A stretch of DNA of 64,000 nt from Sulfobacillus benefaciens (GCA_003023695.1 PXYW01000003.1:41938-105937), one strand, 5' to 3'. Positions 34,354 through 43,300 are shown, counted from the stretch's first letter. The notes: a model not told the origin generated them from the letters alone. A program made the numbers and translations.

Positions 34354-35330
34354 GCGATATTGTAGCAATAAATCCCGGGGTGCTAACGATGATTCAAGAC
34401 AGTGGCCGCATCTCCGCCGAACGGTACGGTGCGTCCCGTGGTGGTGCGTTAGATTTCAGGCTTTACTCGATGGCACTACGTTTGACTGAATCATCTAGCG
34501 CCAACGATGCAGTGTTGGAGATTATCTCTGGGCCGGTATCTCTAATGCCGACCGAAGAAATATTGGTAGCGGTAAGCGGCGCCGATATCCGTTCGCGCCG
34601 AGGCATCATTCCCGATTGCACAGGGTTTTGGGCTCCGGCTAACCAGCCCTTGGTGATTATCCGACCCAAAGCATCCCGCGCTTACTTTGCGGTGCATGGA
34701 GGATTTGATGTAAAATCGGTGCTCGGTGGCCGGGGCACCGACTTGCGCAATCATTTTGGCGGATTTTTCGGGCGCACTCTAAAACCAGGGGATCGGTTGC
34801 CGATTTTGCCAGCCTCACCGCCGAAATTGCCCCATAATCGCTGGCGGCATTGCCATCTTAACGAATCACCAAATTCCTCGGGACCCCTATGCTTGCGTTT
34901 TACGTGGCATCACCTGGTCAATCAGTTCCTGCCTAATCAGCAAGACCAATTAATCGGCACCAGCTACCGGCTTGATCCCCATTCCGATGGCATGGCGTTG
35001 AGGTTACAGGGGCCGCCACTGCAGGTATACCACAGTGAAAATTTTCTTTCCCAACCGGTATTGCCGGGAACAATCCAACTACCGCCCGATGGTAAGCCAA
35101 TCGTGCTGTTGGCCCATCGCGGCACAATAGGAGGGTACCCACCCATAGGTCATGTCATCCTGCCAGATCTGTGGCATGCATCTCAATTAGCACCTGGAGC
35201 TACCGTGTCGTTTGCAGCGATTTCTTTGGCCGAGGCTCGCCGAATCACACGGCTTGCCTACCAGACGTTAGCCACGACTCTTACCTATACCACCTCAGAA
35301 GGGGCTTTCAACCAATGCAGACAACCGTAG
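34350..35330 (+). CDS. pxpC: 5-oxoprolinase subunit C (PxpC/KipA)
   Basis: 326-aa partner of PxpB. Family marks: GVLTMIQDSGRISAERYGAS with R and GAS of the allophanate-hydrolase 2 domain, AYFAVHGGFDVKSVLGGRGT, DGMALRLQGPPL and AHRGTIGGYPPIGHVI. The GGYP motif belongs to the C-terminal half. It starts inside the stop of pxpB, so the two are translated together. pxpA lies convergent at 35454-36218, an unusual separation from the usual co-directional pxpABC. Confidence 0.9.
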   Translation: MSDIVAINPGVLTMIQDSGRISAERYGASRGGALDFRLYSMALRLTESSSANDAVLEIISGPVSLMPTEEILVAVSGADIRSRRGIIPDCTGFWAPANQPLVIIRPKASRAYFAVHGGFDVKSVLGGRGTDLRNHFGGFFGRTLKPGDRLPILPASPPKLPHNRWRHCHLNESPNSSGPLCLRFTWHHLVNQFLPNQQDQLIGTSYRLDPHSDGMALRLQGPPLQVYHSENFLSQPVLPGTIQLPPDGKPIVLLAHRGTIGGYPPIGHVILPDLWHASQLAPGATVSFAAISLAEARRITRLAYQTLATTLTYTTSEGAFNQCRQP

Positions 35331-35453
35331 GCCCTATGATTGCATTACAGGGCTGCACCAGGTGCCAAGTCGAGCCAAGCTTTGGCTCATAGCCTAGATT
35401 AAACCTCTAGTAATGTACATACTGACCATCCTCAAAGTGTTGATTACTATGAT

Positions 35454-36218
35454 TTAGCGGGGTTGACCAAATGCCATGACCGCTATCCCGATCTCCGCCA
35501 ATCGGTTCCGGATTCTCTGGGCCAAAAGCGGAGCTCCGGGAGTGTCTCCATGGACGCAAATAGTATCTATCGGTGTCGGCACCCAAACACCATTTTGCGC
35601 CACAATTGCACCACGTTTCACCATCGTCGCTACCCGGTCCACCACGATGTCGGGGTCATGAATTACCGATCCCGGAGTTTCTCGGGACACCAGGGTACCA
35701 TCGGGATGGTACGTACGGTCCGCATAAATTTCGTGCGCAACACGTAGCCCTAAGCTCGTTGCCTCCTGGCTTAATGCACCACCATAGGAAATTACATACA
35801 ACTGGGGATTAAAATCGTAAATGGCCTGAACAATGGCCTTTGCCATACCGTGATTGGCAAACGCCATATTATTCAACTGTCCATGAGGTTTCACATGTTG
35901 CATTTCAACCCCAACAGCAAGGCAGAATGCTGCCAATGCGCCCAACTGATAAAGAACATCCGTATAAATTTCGTCGGGGCCAAGCATCATGTTGCGACGC
36001 CCAAAACCGCCTAAATCCGGAAATCCCGGATGGGCTCCAACTGCCACCCCATGTTCTTTGGCCATACGCACCGTTCGTTGCATTATGCGAGGGTCGCCGG
36101 CGTGATACCCGCATGCAACATTAGCCGAAGAAATGGATAACATCATCTGTTGGTCGTCACCCAACTGGTATACTCCAAATGCCTCTCCCAAGTCGCAATT
36201 AATATCCACCGCAGTCAT
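35454..36218 (-). CDS. pxpA: 5-oxoprolinase subunit A (PxpA, LamB/YcsF family)
   Basis: 254 aa from the ATG at 36218 with AAGGGG 8 nt upstream; the frame continues to 36515 into the spoIIM gene and is not real there. Visible: DINCDLGEAFG, SSANVACGYHAGDPRIM with metal-type His, GAHPGFPDLGGFGRR, VKPHGQLNNM, YADRTYHPDGTLVSR and DTICVHGDTPGA. The protein carries the hydrolytic step. It converges on pxpC and is 26 nt from the spoIIM stop on the same strand. Confidence 0.93.
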   Translation of the reverse strand: MTAVDINCDLGEAFGVYQLGDDQQMMLSISSANVACGYHAGDPRIMQRTVRMAKEHGVAVGAHPGFPDLGGFGRRNMMLGPDEIYTDVLYQLGALAAFCLAVGVEMQHVKPHGQLNNMAFANHGMAKAIVQAIYDFNPQLYVISYGGALSQEATSLGLRVAHEIYADRTYHPDGTLVSRETPGSVIHDPDIVVDRVATMVKRGAIVAQNGVWVPTPIDTICVHGDTPGAPLLAQRIRNRLAEIGIAVMAFGQPR

Positions 36219-36244
36219 GGACCACACCCCTTGGCGCCAGTGTA

Positions 36245-36877
36245 TCAGATGCCCCAGTTGCTTAAAAGATGCATTAAAAATGGGGCCACACCGGATTCGA
36301 ACGCCGTACCTACCGTCATCACTAATCCCATTAACGCAACAAACACGGTAAACACTGCAAACTTTTCTAATATCAGAGGCCCATTTTCGCGCCCCTTTGG
36401 CGATACCAAATTCCAGGAAAACTCCAGGGCCAAAGCGCTGGTAATCAATACCGCCGGCACGATAAACAGACTCTGCAGCCCTACGGTCACGACCGATAGC
36501 CAGATCCCCTGCCAAGCCATCGAGGTTGCCAAAAATCCTACAGCAAATCCGGCGACAAATCCCCGAAAGAACAGCACAACTGGCACCAACGGCATTCCCG
36601 CTACCGATACCCCCAGGACATACAGCAACCCCAGCAGTTTGAGGTTGTTAATTAACGTGCGGGTAAAGAGGTCGGCACCTATGGGGGTGTGGGACTCTAC
36701 TTGGATAAAGCGATGAATGTAATTAATCAGCATCGCCTTATCTGCCATGGTCAACGTGCCAATCGCCAATCCCCCAAACACCACACCTAAGCCTAAAGTC
36801 GCTGAGGCAATCATTAATGATGTACGGTATCGTTTGAACTGATTGGTGAGCGCCAAGCTGGAACCTCTTGCCAGCAT
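36245..36877 (-). CDS. spoIIM: Stage II sporulation protein M
   Basis: 210 aa from the ATG at 36877 with AAAGGGAGGG 6 nt upstream. Five to six TM segments; the SpoIIM pattern includes LINNLKLLGLLYVLGVSVAG and VLFFRGFVAGFAVGFL. In Bacillus it is part of the SpoIIDMP peptidoglycan-remodelling machine needed for engulfment of the forespore. Its location next to pxpA rather than in a sporulation cluster is unremarkable for the family. Confidence 0.82.
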   Translation of the reverse strand: MLARGSSLALTNQFKRYRTSLMIASATLGLGVVFGGLAIGTLTMADKAMLINYIHRFIQVESHTPIGADLFTRTLINNLKLLGLLYVLGVSVAGMPLVPVVLFFRGFVAGFAVGFLATSMAWQGIWLSVVTVGLQSLFIVPAVLITSALALEFSWNLVSPKGRENGPLILEKFAVFTVFVALMGLVMTVGTAFESGVAPFLMHLLSNWGI

Positions 36878-36972
36878 AGGTTGTCCCTCCCTTTGGAACA
36901 ACCTATGCTATTGCAGGGGGTGATAGACCGTCTAAAATGGTATCTATTACCATCTCCTTGACGGCATATCCG

Positions 36973-37818
36973 TTAAACAGACGCGGAGTCTTCAACTTGC
37001 ACAAATTGGTATCCGTAGCGCCCCTTGACACATAGCATTCCGTGAGTCACGGGATGATCCATTGGAGAAGATACCTTCACGATCTCGTTGTTCATAACAT
37101 GCAAACTCAGTTGACACCCGACCCCACAATACGAGCAGATGGTATCCGTCGTAGTAATTTGGGTTTCATCCCACTTATTTTGTGAACGCAATGTCCACTC
37201 GGTTTTTCCCATTAGCGCACCCGTTGGGCACACCGCCACGCAATTACCACAAAACACGCAATCGGATTCAGGCAAGGTGCGTCCGAATCCCGCATCAATG
37301 TGGGCATCAAATCCCCGTCCCGCTACTGTAATTGCAAACGTATTTTGGGCGTCGTCGCCGCATGCTTCCACGCACCGATAACAGAGAATACACTTGGACA
37401 AATCACGAATATACAGGTTGTTATCATCTTTGACCGGCTGTTCCCAAGTAGACCCTCCCGAAAACCGACCAGGATCAGCTGATGATAGCTCCACCAAGTT
37501 CAATAATTCTGGAGCCGTGCTGTAATCCGTTGTGGATGTTAATAATTCCGCTACCACTCGGCGGGCATTTGCCACTCTCGAAGTGTTGGTTTCGATGACC
37601 ATTCCTTCTTCTGCAATCCGAGAACAGGATGCCACTAAAGTTCTGGAACCCTTCACCTCCACTACACAAGCACGGCACGCATTGGCGGGGCTCAGATTTT
37701 CGTGCCAACATAAGGTGGGCACAAAGGTGTCGACCTGTTCACAAGCAGCACGCACAGTGGTTCCTTCAACAACCGATACCGTTTGGCCATCAATTGTTAG
37801 GGTGATGTTACTCCCCAA
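36973..37818 (-). CDS. Formate dehydrogenase Fe-S subunit: detached N-terminal module of the alpha subunit
   Basis: 281 aa, TTG start overlapping the NuoF-like gene by 11 bp. Domains: [2Fe-2S] ferredoxin-like (about 1-80; C37, C48, C51, C65), two [4Fe-4S] clusters (CILCYRCVEAC and CVFCGNCVAVCP), then a molybdopterin Fe4S4 domain (CSYCGVGCQLSLHV...HGMLCVKGRYGYQF). In NAD-linked formate dehydrogenases this last domain is the beginning of the catalytic core. Here the protein stops exactly there, and the catalytic subunit gene (39543-41447) starts where it would continue. Together they make one FdhA in two chains. Confidence 0.88.
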   Translation of the reverse strand: MGSNITLTIDGQTVSVVEGTTVRAACEQVDTFVPTLCWHENLSPANACRACVVEVKGSRTLVASCSRIAEEGMVIETNTSRVANARRVVAELLTSTTDYSTAPELLNLVELSSADPGRFSGGSTWEQPVKDDNNLYIRDLSKCILCYRCVEACGDDAQNTFAITVAGRGFDAHIDAGFGRTLPESDCVFCGNCVAVCPTGALMGKTEWTLRSQNKWDETQITTTDTICSYCGVGCQLSLHVMNNEIVKVSSPMDHPVTHGMLCVKGRYGYQFVQVEDSASV

Positions 37819-39052
37819 TGTGTTCGTCCCCCTTCATTTCCACGCGGCGCAAATAGGGTCGATCCAACATCGACAATAAAGCCACCGGGGCTGTTTGCCC
37901 CAATCCGCAAATAGAGGCGTCACGCATCGCCAGTCCTAAATCTCTTAAATCTGACTCCCTTTGCCAGGTGTCGCCGTCGCGCAAAATTTCTAATATTCGG
38001 CGCGTGCCTATACGGCATGGCACACATTGGCCACAAGACTCATCGGCAAAAAAATGCGCCAGCTTGGTGACTACCCAAACCAGGTCCACAGAATCATCAA
38101 AAACCATGACCGCACCAGATCCGATACTCGCCCCATGCTTTGCCAAAGGCCCATAGTCCAATGAGACGTCGTCCACTTCTGCGGAAGACAAAAACGTCCC
38201 CGCCGCTCCCCCTAATAAAACCGCTTGTAAATGGCCCGTGCCCGCCATGCCGCCTGCTAAATCATCCGCATTAATAATTTCTTGCAGTGGTGTCCCAAAA
38301 GGCACTTCAAACACTCCAGGACGGGTAACGTGTCCACTGACGGCCACCAATTTGGTTCCGGGAGTAGCAGGTGTTCCATACTGTCTAAACCATGCTACAT
38401 CGTGGGAAAATAACACGGCGACGTTAGCCAAGGTTTCCACGTTTTGTATCAGGGTGGGGGCACCGAATAACCCTCTCACCGTGGGAAAAGGTGGTTTAAC
38501 CCGGGGTTCGGGGCGTTTCCCTTCGATACTGTTAAACAGCGCCGTTTCCTCTCCGGCAATGTAAGCGCCCGCTCCACGCCTTACTTCTACCTCCACCGCG
38601 TCCTTGCCAATCCAACCTTTGCTGCGTAAAATAGCTATGGACTGGATAAGCGCTAATTCGACCTCTCGGTATTCCCCCCGAATATAGCAGTAGGCCTGGC
38701 GAGCCCCTACACAGTGCGCGGCAATCAACAACCCGATCAAGGGACCCATAGGATCTTGCTCGAGTAACACCCGGTCTTTGAAAGTACCTAGTTCACTCTC
38801 ATCAGCATTCATTACCGCGTACTTGGTGGTTCCTGGCGAAGACCGCACACTATCCCATTTGCGCCCGGTCGGAAACGCTGCACCCCCTCGTCCCATGATG
38901 CCACTCGCAGTGACTTCAGCAATAGCGGCTTCAGGACCCATGTCTAATACGCGTTGATAAGCCTTGTCAAATCCCCGCTCGACAACGCGATCCCAGCTTA
39001 CCGCCTGAGACCTGTGGTCTACCTCCGGCAACAGCCTTCGCACCTCACCCAT
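37808..39052 (-). CDS. NuoF-like NADH-binding subunit of formate dehydrogenase
   Basis: 414 aa from the ATG at 39052 (GGAGAG 7 nt upstream; frame open to 39067). FMN/NADH-binding flavoprotein: GIMGRGGAAFPTGRKW, NADESELGTFKDR, AGAYIAGEETALFNSIEG, and the C-terminal [4Fe-4S] motif ESCGQCVPCRIGTRR with a later C. Accepts electrons from the Fe-S chain and reduces NAD+. It overlaps the 2Fe-2S NuoE-like gene by 8 bp and the detached Fe-S module by 11 bp, so all three are translationally coupled. Could also be labelled HydB/FdsB. Confidence 0.9.
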   Translation of the reverse strand: MGEVRRLLPEVDHRSQAVSWDRVVERGFDKAYQRVLDMGPEAAIAEVTASGIMGRGGAAFPTGRKWDSVRSSPGTTKYAVMNADESELGTFKDRVLLEQDPMGPLIGLLIAAHCVGARQAYCYIRGEYREVELALIQSIAILRSKGWIGKDAVEVEVRRGAGAYIAGEETALFNSIEGKRPEPRVKPPFPTVRGLFGAPTLIQNVETLANVAVLFSHDVAWFRQYGTPATPGTKLVAVSGHVTRPGVFEVPFGTPLQEIINADDLAGGMAGTGHLQAVLLGGAAGTFLSSAEVDDVSLDYGPLAKHGASIGSGAVMVFDDSVDLVWVVTKLAHFFADESCGQCVPCRIGTRRILEILRDGDTWQRESDLRDLGLAMRDASICGLGQTAPVALLSMLDRPYLRRVEMKGDEHIGE

Positions 39053-39491
39053 GGCGTATCTCTCCAATCACGGTTGCCAAGTTCTCCCCAGTTGCATTCC
39101 GCACCACACGAGTCCCCACTAAAGCCGCGGGTGCATGGTCACATTGCCCGAGACAGGGAGACTCTTTGACGATAATATCCGCATACCCTTGTAACGGTGC
39201 GGACAATTCCGGTGAGTTCTTAAGGCTGCACATCACGTCAGTACAGACATGCACGGTAATCGACTGCCCTGGGTCCCATGGCAGAAGCGCATAAAATGAG
39301 GCTACGCCATATATATCAGCGTATGGTATGTGCATCACTTCCGACACCGCATCCAACAGCGAAGAAGAGAGATAATCAAAGTGCTCCGCCAGTCGCCACA
39401 ATGTGGGTAATAACTGCGAACGATCTTTCGGTAAGTCGCCTATCACCGCAGCTACTTCTTCAAGCAACGGTTTCCCCGTATTAGTGGCCAC
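39045..39491 (-). CDS. NuoE-like [2Fe-2S] thioredoxin-fold subunit
   Basis: 148 aa. The N-terminal helical part (about 1-60) is followed by the thioredoxin-like [2Fe-2S] domain with the four ligands spread as VHVCTDVMCSL (two Cys) and ESPCLGQCDHAPA (two Cys). YGVASFYALLPWDP precedes it, as in NuoE. It transfers electrons between FMN and the Fe-S chain in NAD-dependent formate dehydrogenase. Overlaps the NuoF-like start. Confidence 0.9.
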   Translation of the reverse strand: MATNTGKPLLEEVAAVIGDLPKDRSQLLPTLWRLAEHFDYLSSSLLDAVSEVMHIPYADIYGVASFYALLPWDPGQSITVHVCTDVMCSLKNSPELSAPLQGYADIIVKESPCLGQCDHAPAALVGTRVVRNATGENLATVIGEIRHG

Positions 39492-39542
39492 GCAAACGCC
39501 CCTTTCTTTAGCCTAAACTGACAAAACGCCGACATGATTTGC

Positions 39543-41447
39543 CTATTGCCGTTTTTCAATGCGCACTGCCGTTGCTTTGAACTCGGCCGTTCCAGACTTG
39601 GGATCCGTGGCGTCGATGGACAATAAGTTGGTTTCCACATGATCCGGGAAATGAAAAGTCATGAACACGATGCCGGGACTCACATTGGAAGAATAGTACG
39701 CGGGCACCTCAACCCGTCCTCGACGGGATATCACAGCTACGGTGTCCCCATCCGCGACACCGAGCATCTCGGCATCGTGTGGATGAATTTCCAGCCACTC
39801 TCCGATGTTATGCGGATGATCATAGCCGTTGGACTGGACACCCGTGTTGTAAAATGCCAATCGCCTACCCGTTGTGAGCATGAACGGATAATCTTCCGTC
39901 GGCGTTTCCACTGGTGGCTGCCAATCAACAGGGGTGAAGGGCACTTTGGGGTCTACCGGGGATTCCCATAACCTAGTATGCAACACAGGGCTTCCAGGAT
40001 GATCCTCAGAGGGTACTGGCCATTGCAGCCCGTTAAACTTCTCAAGACGTTCATAGGTCATCCCGCGAAAATTAGGCGCCAAATGACGCATTTCATCAAA
40101 CACATTGGCTGCATCTTTAAATTCCCACGGCACTCCCATCGCGCGCGCCAATGCAGTGACAATCCACAAGTCGTCTTGGGACTGCCCAGGCCCTTGGCGA
40201 GCCGCTTTCACCCGCTGTACACGACGCTCACTGTTGGTATAGGTCCCATCGCTTTCAGCAAATGAGACCCGAGCAGGAAACACCACATCAGCCATTCCCG
40301 CAGTGGCTGTCATGAAGATATCTTGCACCACTAAAGCATCCAAGTTTTCAAACAACGACCGCATATGGTGGCCATTAGCTTCCGAATCAATCGGGTTTTC
40401 CCCTATCACGTATAGTCCCTTAAGGCGTCCCGCTTGCATCGCATCAAACATTTGCGTCTGGTTCCATCCCGGTTCGGAGGATAACGAAACGCCCCACGCC
40501 GCTTCAAATTTGGCGCGCACCTCCGGATCGCGAACACTTTGAAATCCCGGCAGCCTATCAGGCAAAGCGCCCATGTCACCACCGCCTTGCACGTTGTTTT
40601 GCCCACGCAGGGGACTGAGTCCACTTCCCGGGCGTCCTACATGACCGGTTAGCAAAGCCAGGTTTATCAAGGCAAAGACATTGTCCACCGCATTATGATG
40701 CTCGGTAATCCCAAGTGTCCAACCAATAATGGCACGTTTGGCAGTCGCATACCGATAGGCTAACGACTCAATTCGCGAAGCGGGGATGCCTGTAATCTCA
40801 GATGCTCGTTCTGGTGTCCATTCGGCGACTGATGCCCTGTAAGCGTCAAATCCACTAGTAGCTTGAGCGACAAAGTCGCGATGCCATAGCCCATCACGGA
40901 TGATCACGTGCCCCATCGCATTCGCCAATGCAATATCCGAGCCAATGTGAATCTGCAAGTGATCGTGTGCCCGTCGAGTAGTTAGAGTCCTTCGGGGATC
41001 CACTACCACCAACTCTGCCCCTCGATGCACACCTTTCATGATGTGATGAAAGATTATAGGATGGGCCTCGGCGGCATTGGAACCCACCAGTAAAATCAAA
41101 TCGGTATTGTGAAAGTCCTCGTAAGAACTAGTGCCACCCCCACTGCCAAACACGGTCGCGAGCCCCACGACCGATGGGGCGTGTCACGTTCGGTTACAAG
41201 AATCGATGTTGTGGGTTCCCAACACCACTCGGGAAAATTTAGATGCTAGATAATTAAGCTCGTTGGTAGATTTTGAGCAGCTAAAGACACCTAATCCATT
41301 GGGTCCTAGTTGCGACTTTACCTGAGCAAACAACTCGGCAGCGTGCGCTAACGCGGTATCCCACGACGCTGGGCGAAGAATTCCTCCAGTTCGCACCAAC
41401 GGTGTGGTTAAACGGGTCAGTGTTTTGCTGCGATGAGCCGTAGCCAT
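39543..41447 (-). CDS. fdhA: Formate dehydrogenase catalytic subunit, selenocysteine-containing
   Basis: 634 codons from the ATG at 41447 (AAGGAGGTC ideally spaced), read through a TGA at 41184-41186 as Sec88. Context is GTHNIDSCNRT-U-HAPSVVGLA; E. coli FdhH has NNVDCCARV-U-HGPSVAGL, so this is the Mo/W ligand. Downstream: SYEDFHNTDLILLVGSNAAE, VVDPRRTLTTRRAHDHLQIH, HVGRPGSGLSPLRGQNNVQG, and the MGD-binding C-terminal domain (EWLEIHPHDAEMLGVADGDT). It lacks the N-terminal Fe4S4 domain, which is encoded at 36973-37818. First gene of the four-gene operon; oxidises formate and feeds NAD+. Confidence 0.9.
41153..41173 (-). promoter_or_regulatory. SECIS-like hairpin of fdhA
   Basis: On the minus strand CGGTCG-tggggctcg-CGACCG forms a 6-bp stem starting 10 nt after the TGA; the loop G's lie 17-20 nt downstream. 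A mutually exclusive shorter stem, GCCCC/GGGGC (41162-41166 with 41176-41180), has GGTC in its loop. Either could be the SelB-binding element; folding is needed to decide. Confidence 0.5.
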
Positions 41448-41871
41448 ACGTTGACCTCCTTCCATACCGGTTCCGTAACAATGGAGCCATACCTATTTAT
41501 TAATATTCTACTATAGACTACGCTACCTATGGAGAAAATTTCACAATCTTGTCAGAGACCCGGGAAAGTTCCCAAATGTCTCTATCCTCCGGCAACATTT
41601 CCGCGCTCGAGAGCCAGTAGATCAAACGTCTCACCAATCCGTCATGTCCATGATGTGGATGGCCTCGGTCACGAGCGATCTGCAATGTCTGATCGGCATC
41701 TGCGCCGGTCATGGTGACCTAACGCGTGTACTGGATCAGGAATGTGAAATCGTTCGTGCTTCGCGGTGTTCTGGTACCAGGGAGTCAATCCAATCGCATT
41801 CTAGCAACCAATCCCTGTTCCTGTTATACTGAAGATGCGTGACAATCCACACGAAAGGACTGAGGGCCTCC
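41448..41871. other. Intergenic stretch upstream of fdhA, with one weak ORF
   Basis: 424 bp. On the minus strand 41527-41712 an ATG-started 61-codon frame reads HDGLVRRLIYWLSSAEMLPE then RDIWELSRVSDKIVKF. The composition looks protein-like, but I recognise no family and see no clear ribosome site, so it may be a fragment. The fdh promoter presumably lies in 41448-41526. The promoter of the coiled-coil gene, with a TATACT at 41825-41830, lies on the other strand. Confidence 0.35.
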
Positions 41872-42345
41872 ATGAGCGATACTTCAACGACGCCGCCTGA
41901 GCCGACGACTCCGGTCATCGAGATGCCCTGGGTTCTCATCAGCAATCAAATTCAGCAACTCAATGACAACATGAACCAGCGGTTTAACGACGAGCGGATG
42001 CGCATGGATGACCGCTTTGCCGCGCAAGGCCGTAGTTTCACTGACCGCTTTGCCGCGCAAGACCGCAGTTTCACTGACCGTTTTGCCGCGCAAGACCGCA
42101 GTTTCACTGACCGTTTTGCCACCCTAGAACGCAGTTTCACTGACCGCTTCGCGGCCATTGATCAGCGGTTTGTGGATATTGATCAGCGGTTTTCCGATAT
42201 TGATCAGCGCCTCGATACAATCGACCGGCGTTTTGAGAAACTTGAACACCGTCTCGAATTTCGCGTCAGCACGTGGTTGGCCATTATTTTGGCCGCCTTG
42301 ACGCTCATTATTGGCGTTCTCTTGGGCCATTCTGTAGGCTTATGA
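41872..42345 (+). CDS. Coiled-coil repeat protein with C-terminal TM anchor
   Basis: 157 aa from the ATG at 41872 (GAGG 6 nt upstream). After a Thr/Pro-rich N-terminus, residues about 47-102 are 11-residue repeats DRFAAQDRSFT (four near-identical, a fifth diverging), then shorter DIDQRF units, then HRLEFRV and one TM helix (about 133-155). An 11-residue period suits a right-handed coiled coil. The same layout (DRF repeats plus tail anchor) occurs in Bdr-like and phage XhlA-like proteins. The repeat is also conserved at DNA level (33-bp unit, 42010-42141). Confidence 0.75.
   Translation: MSDTSTTPPEPTTPVIEMPWVLISNQIQQLNDNMNQRFNDERMRMDDRFAAQGRSFTDRFAAQDRSFTDRFAAQDRSFTDRFATLERSFTDRFAAIDQRFVDIDQRFSDIDQRLDTIDRRFEKLEHRLEFRVSTWLAIILAALTLIIGVLLGHSVGL
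42010..42141 (+). repeat. 33-bp tandem repeat, 4 copies, in frame
   Basis: Units begin at 42010, 42043, 42076 and 42109. Units 2 and 3 are almost identical at nucleotide level; a fifth (42142-42174) is diverged. The length is a multiple of three, so copy-number changes would keep the frame and vary the coiled-coil length. Confidence 0.85.
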
Positions 42346-42707
42346 TAGTAGTGCCCCCGCCATTATCGTTCCTGCCTTGAACGAGTTCGACTCAGTGCGA
42401 TCTACAATTGGCCTTTCCCCGATAAGCAGTCCAATTGCTCCTTTGTTAGACAGATCGACCAATGTCGGAATCAGCAGGTTGGATCCAATCCATCATTATG
42501 GGCTCATCCCGTCATCATCTGCTTGAAGAATATAATGGGTTGACGACAAAAATTCCTTATCGCGAGAAGCCTAAGACTGATCGAATGCGGCGCAGCGATT
42601 ATATCCATCTGCCATGCCCAACCCGATTTAAGTGTTGGAGAAGTCTCATTGGGCACCGTAAAACGCGATGCCGACGCCCAAGGAACAAAAGAAAACCTGG
42701 CCGCTCG
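42346..42707. other. Gap without a supported gene
   Basis: About 360 bp. A minus-strand open stretch (about 42343-42490) reads IGSNLLIPTLVDLSNKGAIG and continues GLLIGERPIVDR... but has no start and no family I recognise; it may be the tail of a lost gene. Nothing else is supportable. Confidence 0.3.
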
Positions 42708-42766
42708 ACCCCCTCCCGGCTTCGCCGGGGAAGGGGCATTCGCGGGATTTATGTTTAAATCCCGCG
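42708..42766. terminator. Double hairpin at the 3' end of the Nudix gene
   Basis: Hairpin 1: CCCGGC-ttc-GCCGGG core (42715-42729) with GC-rich flanks. Hairpin 2: perfect 11-bp stem CGCGGGATTTA (42741-42751) / TAAATCCCGCG (42756-42766) with a TGTT loop. Hairpin 2 includes the Nudix stop codon. They may terminate or protect transcripts; tandem hairpins of this kind also occur at right ends of IS605-family elements. Confidence 0.45.
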
Positions 42767-43300
42767 GCTTCCATGGTTTTGCGGCAAGCCCAACCACCAT
42801 TGAACCCCTATCAACCAAATCGAATTCAGGGTTGTCGATGATTTGAGATACTGCTGGAGGCGATCAGCGTCCCATAGTTCGACTGCAATCTCTTCGTCGG
42901 GATCTGGGTGGGACTTGCCTTGATGCAGTTGGGATGCAAAGTAAAGATAGATCTCTTCATCAGTATAGCCGGGAGACGGATAGTATCTAAATAGCAATTG
43001 CCACGACTCTGCCTGATATCCGGTTTCTTCGACAAGTTCTCGCTTGGCTGTGGATAACGGATCTTCCCCCGGATTCACCACTCCAGCAGGTAATTCCCAC
43101 AGCCATTGGCCTACCGCCCACCGAAATTGCTTAATCATCACCAGTCGATGATCTGCGGTTTCTGCCAGGATTCCCGCTGCAGGGGCACGCTGGACCACCT
43201 CGCGACTGCTGCTCCGTCCCTTAACTGATACCGGATCCACCCGCACAGATAGTACCCGTCCAGCAAATACCGTTGTGCCCGGGCCAAGACGTGTTTCCAT
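42755..43300 (-). CDS. Nudix hydrolase (ADP-ribose pyrophosphatase type)
   Basis: 181 aa from the ATG at 43300 (GGAGGG 7 nt upstream; frame open to 43345). The Nudix box is intact: GVVNPGEDPLSTAKRELVEE followed by TGY (G-x5-E-x7-REUxEExGU). Upstream WLWELPAG and downstream YYPSPGYTDEEIYLYFA match the ADP-ribose pyrophosphatase (NudF/YqkG) subgroup. It hydrolyses ADP-ribose to AMP and ribose-5-phosphate, a cytoplasmic clean-up enzyme. Confidence 0.9.
   Translation of the reverse strand: METRLGPGTTVFAGRVLSVRVDPVSVKGRSSSREVVQRAPAAGILAETADHRLVMIKQFRWAVGQWLWELPAGVVNPGEDPLSTAKRELVEETGYQAESWQLLFRYYPSPGYTDEEIYLYFASQLHQGKSHPDPDEEIAVELWDADRLQQYLKSSTTLNSIWLIGVQWWLGLPQNHGSRGI

Noticed and set aside
36973..37818. 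Complete NuoG or hydrogenase subunit
   Set aside because: It ends after the Fe4S4 domain and lacks both the molybdopterin core and any H-cluster motif.
41168..41184. Stop codon splitting fdhA into two ORFs, as if a pseudogene
   Set aside because: The TGA is at the exact conserved Sec site, the frames are in phase and the flanks are fully conserved, so recoding explains it better than decay.
42010..42141. Tandem repeats as a CRISPR array
   Set aside because: The units are contiguous without spacers and in frame, encoding a coiled coil.
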